From Hemileia vastatrix (taxonomy: Eukaryota; Basidiomycota; Pucciniomycetes; Pucciniales; Zaghouaniaceae): 64,000 nt of DNA. The notes below the pieces were generated by a model. The model had not been told where the DNA came from. It did no database searches and saw nothing but the letters and a program-made list of their open reading frames with translations. A program made the translations under genes and the position numbers. Below are positions 23,057-33,705 of this stretch, piece after piece. The stretch spans positions 1,604,656 through 1,668,655 of the forward strand of contig JASXTE010000014.1 of NCBI GenBank assembly GCA_030280995.1, given 5' to 3'. Each line of letters starts with the position of its first letter. Position 1 is the stretch's first letter.

Positions 23057-26000
23057 ATGACTGATCAAAGTGGTTTTACTGCACGTGAAGAAGAACTAGA
23101 CTTAATTGATTATGATGAGCCTACTTCTGTAAGTTCTCCTTTAACAAGAAGAATTTCTCAAACTAATAAATCTTTGCCTCAAACAGGATGTGGAAATGGA
23201 AGAAGTAGAAATCCTAGTGGACAATACTCAGGATCAGAAACCCAGGACAAACCCACCAGAAGAGCTTCCAAGAGGCTTCAAAATAAAAAAGATGCCGTTG
23301 TCCCAGCAGATAAAGAATCTGTCAACCCACATAAAGGAGTTAAAGACAGACAGCTTAAAACTAAAGGTAAGGGTAGATGCCTTGGAAGAATGGGAGAAAA
23401 GAAAAAATACTTCTCTCCAAGAGAAAAGGAAACCTCTTCCTCCCAGGGATCAACAACAATTGGCTCCTCAATCCCAAGAGATGGTAGAAGTGTCCAAGTG
23501 GCAGTGGGACTGGCTCAACACACAGTGGGACTACTTAGCTCAAAATCAGAATCAATTACCTCAGGTAGGTCCATCAAGGCCCACCCAGGCAAACCCCACT
23601 CCTCCCCACCCTTATCAAGGAGGCAAAAGAAGAAGGAAGCCCAATATGGTGATACCCAGCAAACCCTGGTACGTCCCTCTATTGATTCTCAAGTGCCTTT
23701 TCTTGTGGCTGACTCTGTTCCTTCAGGTAAATCTGGAAGGCAAGATGAAACCTTGAGACCTATAGAGGCTGGAAATAGTAGACAGTTATCTCATGTATCC
23801 AATCCATTACTTTTAATTGCTACCTCAATGATTAATCCTGATATGGCTGTGATTGATGAAACTCTTGACCCTGAGTTCTATGAGAGTCTGGAAAGTTACT
23901 CAGTTTCCTTATTGAGAAACACTCCGGATGTAGCAAGAATTAATGATGAGCACTTGAGAGATATTATTGCCAAGCAAAATCATATAATGAACAATATGCA
24001 ATTGACTCAGAGATATAATAGTTTGTTAACTGATCAGGGTTATCAAGCATTAAAAAGTGAAGCACAGAGAGTCTCTGATGAATTGTCTCATTACAAAGCA
24101 ACCCATGAAAAGAAAATTGCTTTATGGCAAAATATAAAAAATGATTTGTCTAAACTAAAAGATACTGTATCTGCCTGTTGCCAGGAGGTAGAGATAGATA
24201 AGATAAATCTGAAAAGATTGAGTGACCAGTTGTCATCTTTTCAACATAAAAATCAATTATCTTTTGCAACTGTCAATGAAAGTTTATCTAGTCTTCCAAG
24301 AATGAAAACAAGACTAACAACCATTGAAGAAACATTGAACTCATTGTTAAATGACCAAAAATATTCTGACAATTCTGTGAAGGAACATATAGTGCAGTAT
24401 TCTCAACCAGTACCTGTGGCTAGTTCATCTAAAATAAAAATTGATCCAGAAATACCTGTTGATAACACTGAGTTTCCATCAAAAACTGATGATGCACCAG
24501 GATCTGCAACAGAAGGATTAAACAATGAGATTTCAGCACAATTAGAGAAATTACAGCTGCTTCTTACTCAGAAACAAGCTAGTACTAAGGAGACTCCTTC
24601 AAATCAAAAGAATTGGCCAAAACTTGACCAGTACCCAACATTTGATGGTGATTCTTCCTCTGATTGGCAACAATTTATTTGCAGAATTGATAATTTAAAA
24701 AATTCTTACAAACTCCCAGATGAGGAAATTGTGTCCAAATTAATTTCTTTGTTCACTAATGTTGCCCTGATGTGGTATGAATCTGTTCTCCTGGATGGGA
24801 ATGACTATTCATGGGAGGATTGGAAGAAATTAATTAAAGCACAATTTGGTGGCTCCAAGTTCAGAATGGCTCAACAAAGGCAGTATGAGGAAACTAGATA
24901 TAGCTCTTCTACTGATAAACCTATTGAGTTTTTAATGAAACTTGTAAAAATCTTAAGGGCAATGGACCCAAATATGGGGTTTGATTTATGGAAGGACAGG
25001 ATCCTCTATAAATTACCAATGTCTCTGAGAGACTTGATTGTGGCTAGGACTGAGTTCTCCAAAGAACCCTCTTCTTTCATTAATACTTGCAATGAGATAC
25101 TTCTAAACAATAAGTATGATGCAAGAAGATTCATTCCTAGGACCCCTTTGGAGAAACCCTCCACTTACCAACAAAAACCTCTGGAAAAGGTTGGTAAACC
25201 TTCTGCCCCTATTGCACCAAAGAAGTATGCAACAAACACTTGCTTCAAGTGCAACAAGCCTTGGCAGAAAGGCCATGTTTGTGACAAGAAGATAAATCTT
25301 GTGGAACAAACAGAGGAGCATGCTGATGACACAGTGGCACTGGATGATACATCAAGTGATTGTGCAAGCAATATTTCATATGAATCTCAACAAGAAATCT
25401 TGATGCTGGAAGAAGATATTCATTATTTAAATACTATTGACATTGATAATAATGATTTATCTAAAGTTGAGGATGCTGAGATCATAAAGAACATTGAGGA
25501 TAACTCAATTGTTATTGCCCCTCTTAAGGCACCAGTCTTGATTAATGGAACCAGCATTGAAGTTGTTCTGGATTCTGGAGCTGGAGGAAGTGTAGTATCT
25601 GAAAGAGCACTTGCCTCAGTAGATCAAGACTATAAATCTAAACTGTTGCCTATCATTTCTGAAAATTGGAGAGGGTATGGCTCTGTTTTGTCCCCCATTG
25701 GTAAATACAAAGCCACAGTGTTTTTTAAATATAACCATGGTTTTGTAAGAGCTATTTGTGATTTTGTTGTCATGAAAAATGATAACTTGAGCAATTGGTT
25801 TATTGTAGGGAATGATATTTTAACCAAGTATGGCATGAAATTGGATCCTTCAAACCAATGTTTCACAATGGGGTTGAATGGGAAGAGAAAATTTAAAATT
25901 TCCTCCCCTAAAAAATTATTAAAACCAGAATTGAACACATATAATTCTGTGGTTCAATATAAAGGAAGATCTACAAAGGAAATGCATGCCCTTATGTCTG

Positions 26001-29000
26001 AAATTGACAATGCCTCTTTTGGAGAACAACTTTCTGGTGAGGATAAAGATTCCATCATTAACTTGATAAAATCTTTTCCTATGGCCTTTGCTCATGGGTC
26101 ACATGAACTGGGATTAGTTAAAGAGGAAAAGAAACTTTCATTTTCTTGCCCATTAACTGATATACCACCTAGTTTAAAGAAGAAGCCTTATCCTGCTTCT
26201 CCCACAAAGAGAAAAGATATTGAAGATAATATCTCTACCCTTTTAAAAATGAATATTATTGAAAAGGTAGTTGAAACACCTAAATATTGTGTTATCTCAC
26301 CTGTCCTAATTTCTTATGAGAAAGATAAAGCCAGGTTATGTGGTGATTATAGAGCACTAAATACTTATACTGTTGATGATATCTATCCTTTACCTAGAAT
26401 CAGCTCTATACATGCTACTTTACAGGGTGCTAAATATATCAGCTGTTTGGATGGTAATAAGGGATATCACCAGGTACCTGTTGAGAAAAACTCTCAGAAC
26501 TTTCTGATGATTGCCACTCATATGGGTATTTATAAGTATATTAGGATGCCATTTGGCCCTAAAAATGCCCCTTCTGTTTTCCAAAAAGTAATGGATAACA
26601 CATTCCATCAAGAGATAATTGAAGGTTGGCTGATGGTTTATATTGATGATATCATTATATTCTCAAAAACATTTGAGGACCATCTTAAACACCTGTGTAA
26701 AGTATTCCAGAAAATGGACGAAATAAATATGACACTTGCTTTGAAGAAATTTAAATTTGGTTTCCATTCTTTAAAAGTTCTTGGCCATGTTGTTTCAGGC
26801 TTACAGATATGTGTTGACCAGAACAAAGTGGCAGCCATACAACAGGTGAAAGCTCCTACAACAGTAAGAGAGCTCCAAAGTTTTTTGGGAATGTGTGGAT
26901 ACTATAGACAGTATATTAAAAATTACCAAGTCATAGCTTTACCCCTTACCCAATTAACTAGAAAGGATGTTGCTTTTGTCTGGAATAGTGAAAGACAAAG
27001 AGCCTTTGACACTATGAAACACTGTTTGATGTCAGCACCAATTCTTGCTTTACCTGACTTTGATCAACCATTTGTTTTGTACACTGATGCCAGTTTCATT
27101 GGTCTTGGTGCTGCCCTCCATCAAAAACAAGTGATAAATGATAAAGTTTCAGAAGTAGTAATTTGTTATATTTCAAGAACCTTGAGAAATAGTGAATTGA
27201 AATATGGTGCTACTCAATTAGAGTGTTTAGCTGTAGTATGGGCTCTAGAAAAGCTTCATTATTACCTAGATGACCAGAAATTTGAACTTGTCACTGACTG
27301 CAGTGCAGTTAAATCCCTTTTAAACTTGAAAACACCTAATAGACATATGTTTAGATGGCAGCTGGCTGTTCAAGAGTACAGAGGGAGAATGACAATTATT
27401 CACAGAGCTGGTATTGGTCACTCAAATGTGGATATGTTATCAAGGTTACCCTTACCAAATGATGACTCAAATCCTGCATATGATCCTGAGGATGAAATTA
27501 TCCATATCCATGGGATATATGTGGTTGATATGGAGGAAGAGCTATTACAGCTTATTCTGGAATCATATGATAAGGACACTGACTTGAAAAAGTTATGCAC
27601 CATATTAAATGATCCAAAGAATGCTTCAATACAAGCATTAATTAAAACCCTTCCACCAAAGTACCAAAAAGGTTTGGAAAAAGGAAAATTTTCAATTGAT
27701 GAAGGATATCTATATTATAGAAGGAAGTTGAGTAATGTTATTGTTATTCCTCCTTCTATGAAAGAAATCATCTTGAAAATTTGTCATGATGACATATTAG
27801 CTGGACATTTTGATCTTGACAAAACAATGATCAGAATTAAGAACACTGCTTGGTGGGCTAATATGTCTGAAGACACAAAATTATATGTTGAATCCTGTGA
27901 TTCATGCCAAAAATCAAAAAGATTAACTGGTAAAAGAGCAGGATTAATGCAACATATTGAACCTCCTGATGCCCCATGGCAAATAATAAACATGGATTTT
28001 GTAACAGGATTACCTATTGCTGGTAAAGACAGTTATAACTCTTGTTGGGTTATTGTGGACAGATTCACAAAAATGTGTAAATTTATCCCTACCCACAAGG
28101 ATGTTTCCACTAAAGAATTAGCTTTCTTATGGTGGTCTCATATATTTAATACTGCTGGTTTTCCTAAAGCCATAATCTCTGACAGAGACCCTAAATTTAC
28201 TTCTGAATTTTGGATGTCTCTGATGGATGTTTGTGGTTGTGATCTGAAACTTTCTACTGCCCATCACCCTCAGACTGATGGTTTAGCTGAAAGAATGATT
28301 CAGACTTTAGAGGACATGATAAGAAGATATTGTGCCTTTGGCCTTGAGTATAAAGATAATGACAGATTCACTCATGATTGGGTTACCTTACTTCCTGGGT
28401 TAGAATTTGCTTATAATAGCACTGTTCATTCTGTTACTCAAAGGAAGCCTTTTGAGCTCTGGCTTGGATATGTTCCTAATACTCCTGCCCAAATTCTCAA
28501 TAACAAAATACCTAAATTGGATATACATCCTGGTGTAAAATCTTTTCTTCAAATGCAACAACTATGCAGAAATCATGCTCAAAAATGTATTGAAAAATCA
28601 TTTGAATATGAGAAGAAAAGATGGGACAAATCCCATAAAGAATACACTTTTAAAAAGGGTGATGAAGTGTTGATTTCTACAGTCCACTTCAACTTACAAG
28701 GTAATAACAAATTAAAAGATCCATTTGTTGGTCCTTTTGTTGTCAGAAGAATTATTGGAGATAATGCAGTTGAAGTTATTCTGTATTCCCCATATGACAG
28801 AAAACATCCTGTTTTTCCAATATCTCTTTTGAAACCTTACACATCCAATAGTGATTTATTTCCAAGAAGGAGGGGTAGACCAAAGAAAACCCCAAATGAA
28901 ATCACTGAGACAGCAGAAATTGAAAAAATATTAAATGACAGAATAGTCACTGCTGAGAAAGGTACAGAATACTTATTGAGATTCAAGAATAAATCATCTG

Positions 29001-29080
29001 AATATGATTCTTGGATACCTGGGAAGGAGATATCTAATCTTCCTACTCTACTAAAAAAGTATAAGAAGAAAAAATCATAG
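23057..29080 (+). CDS. Gag-Pol polyprotein of a Ty3/Gypsy chromovirus
   Basis: A single open frame of 2,007 codons. In this frame: helical region (about 295-420), Gag capsid-like part from about 519 (NWPKLDQYPTFDGD), zinc knuckle CFKCNKPWQKGHVC (about 729-742), retropepsin D839-S-G, reverse transcriptase with Y1195-I-D-D, RNase H with YTDAS at 1342, integrase zinc finger (H1577, C1614, C1617) and DD35E core D1647, D1709, E1745. A C-terminal chromodomain (about 1,953-2,000, EIEKILNDRIV...WIPGKEI) probably tethers integration to modified histones. Codons 25-204 of this frame are probably not translated as such. Comparison with the other copies shows a 58-nt intron (23,129-23,186) leading into another frame (23,187-about 23,668), then a return to this frame. 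All catalytic residues look intact, so the element may be mobile. Confidence 0.95.
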   Translation: MTDQSGFTAREEELDLIDYDEPTSVSSPLTRRISQTNKSLPQTGCGNGRSRNPSGQYSGSETQDKPTRRASKRLQNKKDAVVPADKESVNPHKGVKDRQLKTKGKGRCLGRMGEKKKYFSPREKETSSSQGSTTIGSSIPRDGRSVQVAVGLAQHTVGLLSSKSESITSGRSIKAHPGKPHSSPPLSRRQKKKEAQYGDTQQTLVRPSIDSQVPFLVADSVPSGKSGRQDETLRPIEAGNSRQLSHVSNPLLLIATSMINPDMAVIDETLDPEFYESLESYSVSLLRNTPDVARINDEHLRDIIAKQNHIMNNMQLTQRYNSLLTDQGYQALKSEAQRVSDELSHYKATHEKKIALWQNIKNDLSKLKDTVSACCQEVEIDKINLKRLSDQLSSFQHKNQLSFATVNESLSSLPRMKTRLTTIEETLNSLLNDQKYSDNSVKEHIVQYSQPVPVASSSKIKIDPEIPVDNTEFPSKTDDAPGSATEGLNNEISAQLEKLQLLLTQKQASTKETPSNQKNWPKLDQYPTFDGDSSSDWQQFICRIDNLKNSYKLPDEEIVSKLISLFTNVALMWYESVLLDGNDYSWEDWKKLIKAQFGGSKFRMAQQRQYEETRYSSSTDKPIEFLMKLVKILRAMDPNMGFDLWKDRILYKLPMSLRDLIVARTEFSKEPSSFINTCNEILLNNKYDARRFIPRTPLEKPSTYQQKPLEKVGKPSAPIAPKKYATNTCFKCNKPWQKGHVCDKKINLVEQTEEHADDTVALDDTSSDCASNISYESQQEILMLEEDIHYLNTIDIDNNDLSKVEDAEIIKNIEDNSIVIAPLKAPVLINGTSIEVVLDSGAGGSVVSERALASVDQDYKSKLLPIISENWRGYGSVLSPIGKYKATVFFKYNHGFVRAICDFVVMKNDNLSNWFIVGNDILTKYGMKLDPSNQCFTMGLNGKRKFKISSPKKLLKPELNTYNSVVQYKGRSTKEMHALMSEIDNASFGEQLSGEDKDSIINLIKSFPMAFAHGSHELGLVKEEKKLSFSCPLTDIPPSLKKKPYPASPTKRKDIEDNISTLLKMNIIEKVVETPKYCVISPVLISYEKDKARLCGDYRALNTYTVDDIYPLPRISSIHATLQGAKYISCLDGNKGYHQVPVEKNSQNFLMIATHMGIYKYIRMPFGPKNAPSVFQKVMDNTFHQEIIEGWLMVYIDDIIIFSKTFEDHLKHLCKVFQKMDEINMTLALKKFKFGFHSLKVLGHVVSGLQICVDQNKVAAIQQVKAPTTVRELQSFLGMCGYYRQYIKNYQVIALPLTQLTRKDVAFVWNSERQRAFDTMKHCLMSAPILALPDFDQPFVLYTDASFIGLGAALHQKQVINDKVSEVVICYISRTLRNSELKYGATQLECLAVVWALEKLHYYLDDQKFELVTDCSAVKSLLNLKTPNRHMFRWQLAVQEYRGRMTIIHRAGIGHSNVDMLSRLPLPNDDSNPAYDPEDEIIHIHGIYVVDMEEELLQLILESYDKDTDLKKLCTILNDPKNASIQALIKTLPPKYQKGLEKGKFSIDEGYLYYRRKLSNVIVIPPSMKEIILKICHDDILAGHFDLDKTMIRIKNTAWWANMSEDTKLYVESCDSCQKSKRLTGKRAGLMQHIEPPDAPWQIINMDFVTGLPIAGKDSYNSCWVIVDRFTKMCKFIPTHKDVSTKELAFLWWSHIFNTAGFPKAIISDRDPKFTSEFWMSLMDVCGCDLKLSTAHHPQTDGLAERMIQTLEDMIRRYCAFGLEYKDNDRFTHDWVTLLPGLEFAYNSTVHSVTQRKPFELWLGYVPNTPAQILNNKIPKLDIHPGVKSFLQMQQLCRNHAQKCIEKSFEYEKKRWDKSHKEYTFKKGDEVLISTVHFNLQGNNKLKDPFVGPFVVRRIIGDNAVEVILYSPYDRKHPVFPISLLKPYTSNSDLFPRRRGRPKKTPNEITETAEIEKILNDRIVTAEKGTEYLLRFKNKSSEYDSWIPGKEISNLPTLLKKYKKKKS
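23129..23186 (+). other. Conserved 58-nt intron in gag
   Basis: Donor GTAAGT directly after the Pro-Thr-Ser codons, acceptor AAACAG before GATGTGGAAATGGAA. The third copy has a same-length counterpart (35,661-35,718, GTGAGT...AATCAG). The old copy keeps the acceptor (TTACAG to 16,516). Removal shifts reading into the frame that is conserved among all three copies (Asp-Val/Ile-Glu/Gln-Met-Glu). Confidence 0.75.
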
Positions 29081-29104
29081 CATTTTTTTTTATTATTTTT
29101 TTTA

Positions 29105-29115
29105 GAGTAAGGGAG
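29105..29115 (+). promoter_or_regulatory. Probable polypurine tract
   Basis: GAGTAAGGGAG immediately before the 3' LTR, after a T-rich run, in the position where plus-strand DNA synthesis is primed. The third copy has GAGTGAGTGAG at 41,643-41,653. It is short and contains pyrimidines, so the call is by position mainly. Confidence 0.45.
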
Positions 29116-29938
29116 TGTCAGCCAGGCTACTAGACTTACCCAGTGAAATAAGTAATTATTTACTGGATGCAGCCGCACCTTATCATCTTTAATTATTATT
29201 TAATTATCATTTAGTTACATTAAAATTAGTTATAAATTAACTAGTTACAGAATGTTAAAATTAAATTAATTAATTAAATAAATAAGTAAAATTAAAATTA
29301 TAATTTTGTCCCTTATATTTTTCTCTAACACCGTGCTCAATTGACAGGTTGGGAAAAATAAAACTTTATATTTAAAAAAAATAAAATACAAAGATAAAAT
29401 AAGATTTAAATATTCAAATAATATTAAATATATACAAAAAAATCAAATTTCTTATTTGGGATTGACATTTACAGTAAATATTAAAAATATTGATGTATTT
29501 CTGACATACTCTGTAAATACATTATTTTGACGCCTTCTTTTTGGAATAACTTTATTATTTGAAATACTCTTTCTGGAATGTTCTTTTTCTCTCTCTTTTC
29601 CTACTGTTTTTAGAATTTGTTTTCTGTGCTTTGTCTCTCCTTTGCCTATAAAAGGCCTCTCTTTTTGTTGTCTTTTGATCATTCTATCTTACCAAACCAT
29701 TTTATTACAACAATAACCAAATAAATACTTATTCTTATATTCTATATCATTAGTACTTACAATAGCGTAATTCTAATTTATAAATTATTTTAATATTTTA
29801 ATCCTACCTCTGTTATTGAGTAAAACATTCATCTTTGAATTAAGAAATACGTACAAATTTGTTGAAACTCCATTTAAGCCTTTTAAATCCTCGTAGAACT
29901 ACGTACCAAATCTTCTAGACTAAAAGTGTACCTTGACA
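29116..29938 (+). repeat. 3' LTR of the young Gypsy element
   Basis: 823 bp, TGTCAGCC...TTGACA, nearly identical to the 5' LTR and followed by the AAGAT target-site duplication. Confidence 0.96.
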
Positions 29939-31092
29939 AAGATTGACTGGGAAGAGATCTGGGTTGTTACAACAAATAGAAAAGCCAAAAGACCCATGGG
30001 AAATTATAAACATGGATTTATTCACTGGCTTGTCATTAGCAGGAAAAAAAAGTTTCAATTCTTCTTGGGTAATTGTAGAGAGATTAACAAAAATGTGTAA
30101 ATCTATCCCTACCCATAAAGAGGTATCTGCAAAAGACTTGGAATTATTATGGTGGACTCAAATGATAAATACTTTTGGGTTCCCCAAAGCCTTAATCTCT
30201 GACAGAGACCCTAAATTTACTTCAGATTTTTGGACATCTTTGATGGAAGTATCAGGTTGTCAATTGAAATTGTCTACAGAACACCATCCTCAAACTGATG
30301 AGCTGGCTGAAAGAATGATACAGCCTCTGGAAGACATGATAAGAAGATATTGTGCCTTTGGATTAGAATACAAAAACAATGAGAAATTCACACATGACTG
30401 GGTACAATTAATTCCTGGTCTTGAATTTGCTTATAATATCACAACTCATTCTGTAACAGAGAAAAAAAAATTTGAACTCTGGCTGGGATATGTACCAAAG
30501 ACCCCAGTAAATCATTTAAATAAATTACTAAGGTTAGATATACACCCTGGTACTAAATCATTTATTCATATGCAACAAATGTGTAAAAGTCATGCAGAGG
30601 AATGCATCAAAAAGCATTTCAATATGAAAAGAAAAGGTGGGATAAATCTCATAAAGAATTTGAATTCAAAAAAGGAGATGAAGTCCTAATTTCAACACCA
30701 AATTTTAACTTACAAGGTAATGTTTAATTAAAGGACCCCTTTTTAGGACCTTTTGTAGTAAGAAAAATGGTTGGTAATAATGCTGTGGAAGTCATATTCT
30801 ATGCCCCATATGATAGGAAATATCCAGTTTTCCCTATCACATTATTAAAACCTTACCATGCAAATGATTCTGACTTATTTCCAAAAAGAAGAGGAAGGCA
30901 TAAAAAAAACCTGAAGAAATTGTGGAAAATGCAGAGATTGAAAAAATACTCAAGAAAAGAATCCTTAAAAAAGAGAAAGGAACTGAGTATTTATTAAGAT
31001 TTAAGGAAAAATCAAATGAATTTGATAAATGGATACCTGAAAAAGAAATTTCAAATTTATCCTCCCTTCTCAAAAAATTTAAACAGAAATAA
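29939..31092 (+). pseudogene. gag-pol of the old Gypsy element, 3' part: integrase core and chromodomain
   Basis: It resumes exactly where 21,158 stopped (Arg-Leu-Thr-Gly-Lys-Arg). The integrase core is readable: INMDLFTGL, LISDRDPKFTSDFW and DELAERMIQPLEDM. A frameshift near 30,625 and a stop near 30,725 follow. After that come PVFPITLLKPYHAND and a chromodomain remnant ending Phe-Lys-Gln-Lys-stop at 31,092, in shifted frame. No active protein is possible. Confidence 0.92.
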
Positions 31093-31268
31093 ATATCTGT
31101 TCAACCAAATGAGGGGTTAAAAAGCCAGTAAAAAAGTATTTTATTATGTTATATTTATTTAAAAAATTAATCTTCAATGCTACAAAATTTTCTGAATACC
31201 TGAAAAATAACATAAAATAAAAAAAGTGTATAACTTATCATTTTTTTATTTTTTTTTGGGTGGGCGAG
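31093..31268 (+). other. 3' untranslated part of the old Gypsy element
   Basis: AT-rich, ending in a T-run and GGGTGGGCGAG just before the 3' LTR, the likely decayed polypurine tract. Confidence 0.5.
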
Positions 31269-32761
31269 TTTCAGCCTGGATATCCCCAGGAATCAGTAAA
31301 GGTTACTTATAATTTATGTTAAACACATGGACTATACATGGGAGCAATAAATTAGAGTACACAAATTGTATACATAAGTAAATTTATGATAAAATACAAA
31401 ATATGCCATTATAACACCTTATATACACGCATATATCCACCTTTTATAAGTCTTATGTACTTAATATTAAGTTTTAATTTGTTAGGTTAATTTTAATAGC
31501 CTTAATTATAAGGCTATATAACTTTTAAGTAGACTTAAAGCTGTTTTTTTCCTTATTTTATGTAAAAATCAATAAATGCACTTTAAATCACTTAAAAGTT
31601 GAGTATATGTGCTATAAATTTAATAATATTAAAATTGGGCTTTGACAGATCAATTTATCTTAATTAAAACTATTGATTTGTCTCCTCAAATGCATAAAAA
31701 TAACACTTTTCATATTTGGTGTTTTTTATGCCAGAAATGGCTTCTGTGTACTGGCCACATACTGCCTGCATTTTTCCCATGTGAATATCTTCATTTTTAG
31801 CAAATTTAGCTTTTTCACACTATAAATACCCCACATTCTATTCCCACTGTGGTGAAGCATGCTAAAATAGAGAACAGGCGCTTATTTAGTGTCCTAGATT
31901 AATTATAAAAGCATTGACCCTAATTATATGCACTAATTTCATTAATAACCTCAAGCTTGGTGCTTTAATTCACTACCATGCTTAAATTTACCTAAATTAG
32001 TCAAGTATTTACCCGTGAAAGTGCCTGCCAAGGACTGCATGTAGCTAACCCACATCTCACACCCTTTTTTGAGTTTTTCAGTGGTTTCTCAGTCAATTTT
32101 GGTTATTTTTGAATGGGGATTTCATGTTGTTTAATGTCATTATTAGCCCCATCATTTTTACTTTTAATACCACTAAATATGGAGTAATAATTAGTCTTAA
32201 TTTTCCCTTTTGGTTTTTTATTTTAATGTATTACATGCATATACTCTCTTTGTTGCTTATTCTTTATTTTTGATTGATTATACCTATTACTGCAGGATTT
32301 TGGAGGGTGATATCATTCTAATTATGTTACTGGTTACTCTTTATGTTGTTGGATATGTCTATTAGTTGGAATGAGGTGTCATTAATCATGTATAGAGCTG
32401 GTAAATCAAGCAGTTCATTGGGGAAGTTATTGTGTATAAAAGGAGAGGGTTTTTGGTCTTATTTTCTACATTCTTTATCATTTCAATCCAACATATAACC
32501 AATAAAATTTACAATACATATCAATAGTACTTATAAAGTCTTTGAATAGTATCTGAATTATTGAATCTATTTTTCTACCAACTATAGGATTGTAAGCCAC
32601 ATTTCATTAGTGAGATATAAATTACTGAGACCCTTATATTGAGTGATATTTTAATACTTATTGGATTTGTACTACAGTATTCATATAGGAACATTTAAAA
32701 TCTTCTAGACAACTGACCATTCAAGATAGCTCACATCTCTGTACTTGACCTCAGCCTGAAA
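31269..32761 (+). repeat. 3' LTR of the old Gypsy element
   Basis: About 1,493 bp, collinear with 14,345-15,835 but with many scattered substitutions. Both termini are mutated (TG to TT, CA to AA). It is followed by the TTTAT duplication. Confidence 0.93.
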
Positions 32762-32766
32762 TTTAT

Positions 32767-33129
32767 CTTAAATAGTGAAAGTAAATAAATATGGATTAAA
32801 ACCATTACCTTAATGTTATTATATATGAAATCTGGCTTCTTTGCCGCAAAATGTGTATTTAAAAACGTACAATAGTTAAACCATTTAATTTGATTTTTTT
32901 AAGTGATGTTTTGATTCTTAATTCAAAAAATCATATCAATTAATCTAATGTTCCCTACCTAGAAATTTATTTCTCTCAACCCAGTTTAGTGTTGTTACAT
33001 GTTTAATAACATCTTTGTTTCACATTAAATTCATCCTTTATACTTATTTGTTTGAATTTGTTTGAATTTTTTTATTTTTTATTTAATGACTCTTACATGA
33101 GAATGAGTAGGAAAAATAAGAGGTGTAAA
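32767..33129. other. AT-rich spacer, nothing recognised
   Basis: Unique-looking AT-rich sequence between an old retroelement and a microsatellite cluster. No ORF or repeat of note. Confidence 0.45.
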
Positions 33130-33487
33130 CAGTCATTCATTCATTCATTCATTCATTCATTCATTCATTCATTCATTCATTCATTCATTTCTTCATTCAT
33201 TCATTCATTCATTCATTCATTTATTTATTTATTCATTCATTCATTCATTCATTCATTTCTTCATTCATTCATTCATTCATTCATTTCTTCATTCATTCAT
33301 TCATTCATTCATTCATTCATTCATTCATTCATTCATTCATTCATTCAATCATTCATTCAATCATTCATTCATTCATTCATTCATTCATTCATTCATTTAT
33401 TTATTTATTCATTCATTCATCCATTTATTTATTCATTCATTCATTCATTCATTCATTCATTCATTTATTCATTCATTCATTCATTCT
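33130..33487. repeat. (TTCA)n tetranucleotide microsatellite
   Basis: About 85 copies of TTCA with TTCATTTC and TTTATTTATT interruptions, followed by a T-run and then (TTTA)n at 33,536-33,560 and 33,578-33,596. The open frame through it (His-Ser-Phe-Ile polymer) is an artefact of the repeat. Confidence 0.97.
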
Positions 33488-33705
33488 TTTTTTTTTTTTG
33501 AGGATAATTACAAAATGATAATGGTTACACCCTTTTTATTTATTTATTTATTTATTTATTTTTTGATAAATTGATTTTTATTTATTTATTTATGTTTACT
33601 GGTATCTCAAATTTTATCTTATCAGCTTTTCAAAAGGTTTCCCCAACTTTAACTCAACAGCTAAACCAACTACAAAAATCTCTTGAAAATCCACTCACAA
33701 AAAAT

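Larger units (their letters stand above)
21159..29938 (+). mobile_element. Young full-length Ty3/Gypsy chromovirus, 8,780 bp, TSD AAGAT
   Basis: Perfect structure: LTRs TGTCAGCC...TTGACA, flanked by AAGAT at 21,154-21,158 and 29,939-29,943, a primer-binding-like site, a structured leader, a 6-kb uninterrupted coding region and a purine-rich tract before the 3' LTR. By eye the two LTRs differ by about seven substitutions plus one 17-bp microsatellite indel. It is the youngest of the three full-length insertions. It sits in the integrase zinc-finger codons of an older relative. Confidence 0.97.
14345..32761 (+). mobile_element. Old Ty3/Gypsy chromovirus, 9.6 kb net, TSD TTTAT, carrying a nested element
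   Basis: It is bounded by LTRs of about 1.49 kb and flanked by TTTAT at 14,340-14,344 and 32,762-32,766. Terminal dinucleotides have partly decayed: the 3' LTR begins TTTCAGCC instead of TGTCAGCC and ends TGAAA instead of TGACA. Subtracting the nested element and its duplicated AAGAT leaves 9,632 bp. Its coding region matches the young nested element protein for protein but with many stops and indels. It is thus an older member of a related family that served as landing site. Confidence 0.95.

Noticed and set aside
23669..23739. Second gag intron from GTACGT to GGAAG
   Set aside because: It would restore the frame, but the acceptor is purine-rich, and the skipped segment shows third-position coding conservation between two copies.
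33052..33501. ORF with His-Ser-Phe-Ile repeats
   Set aside because: A product of the TTCA tetranucleotide repeat read in one frame.
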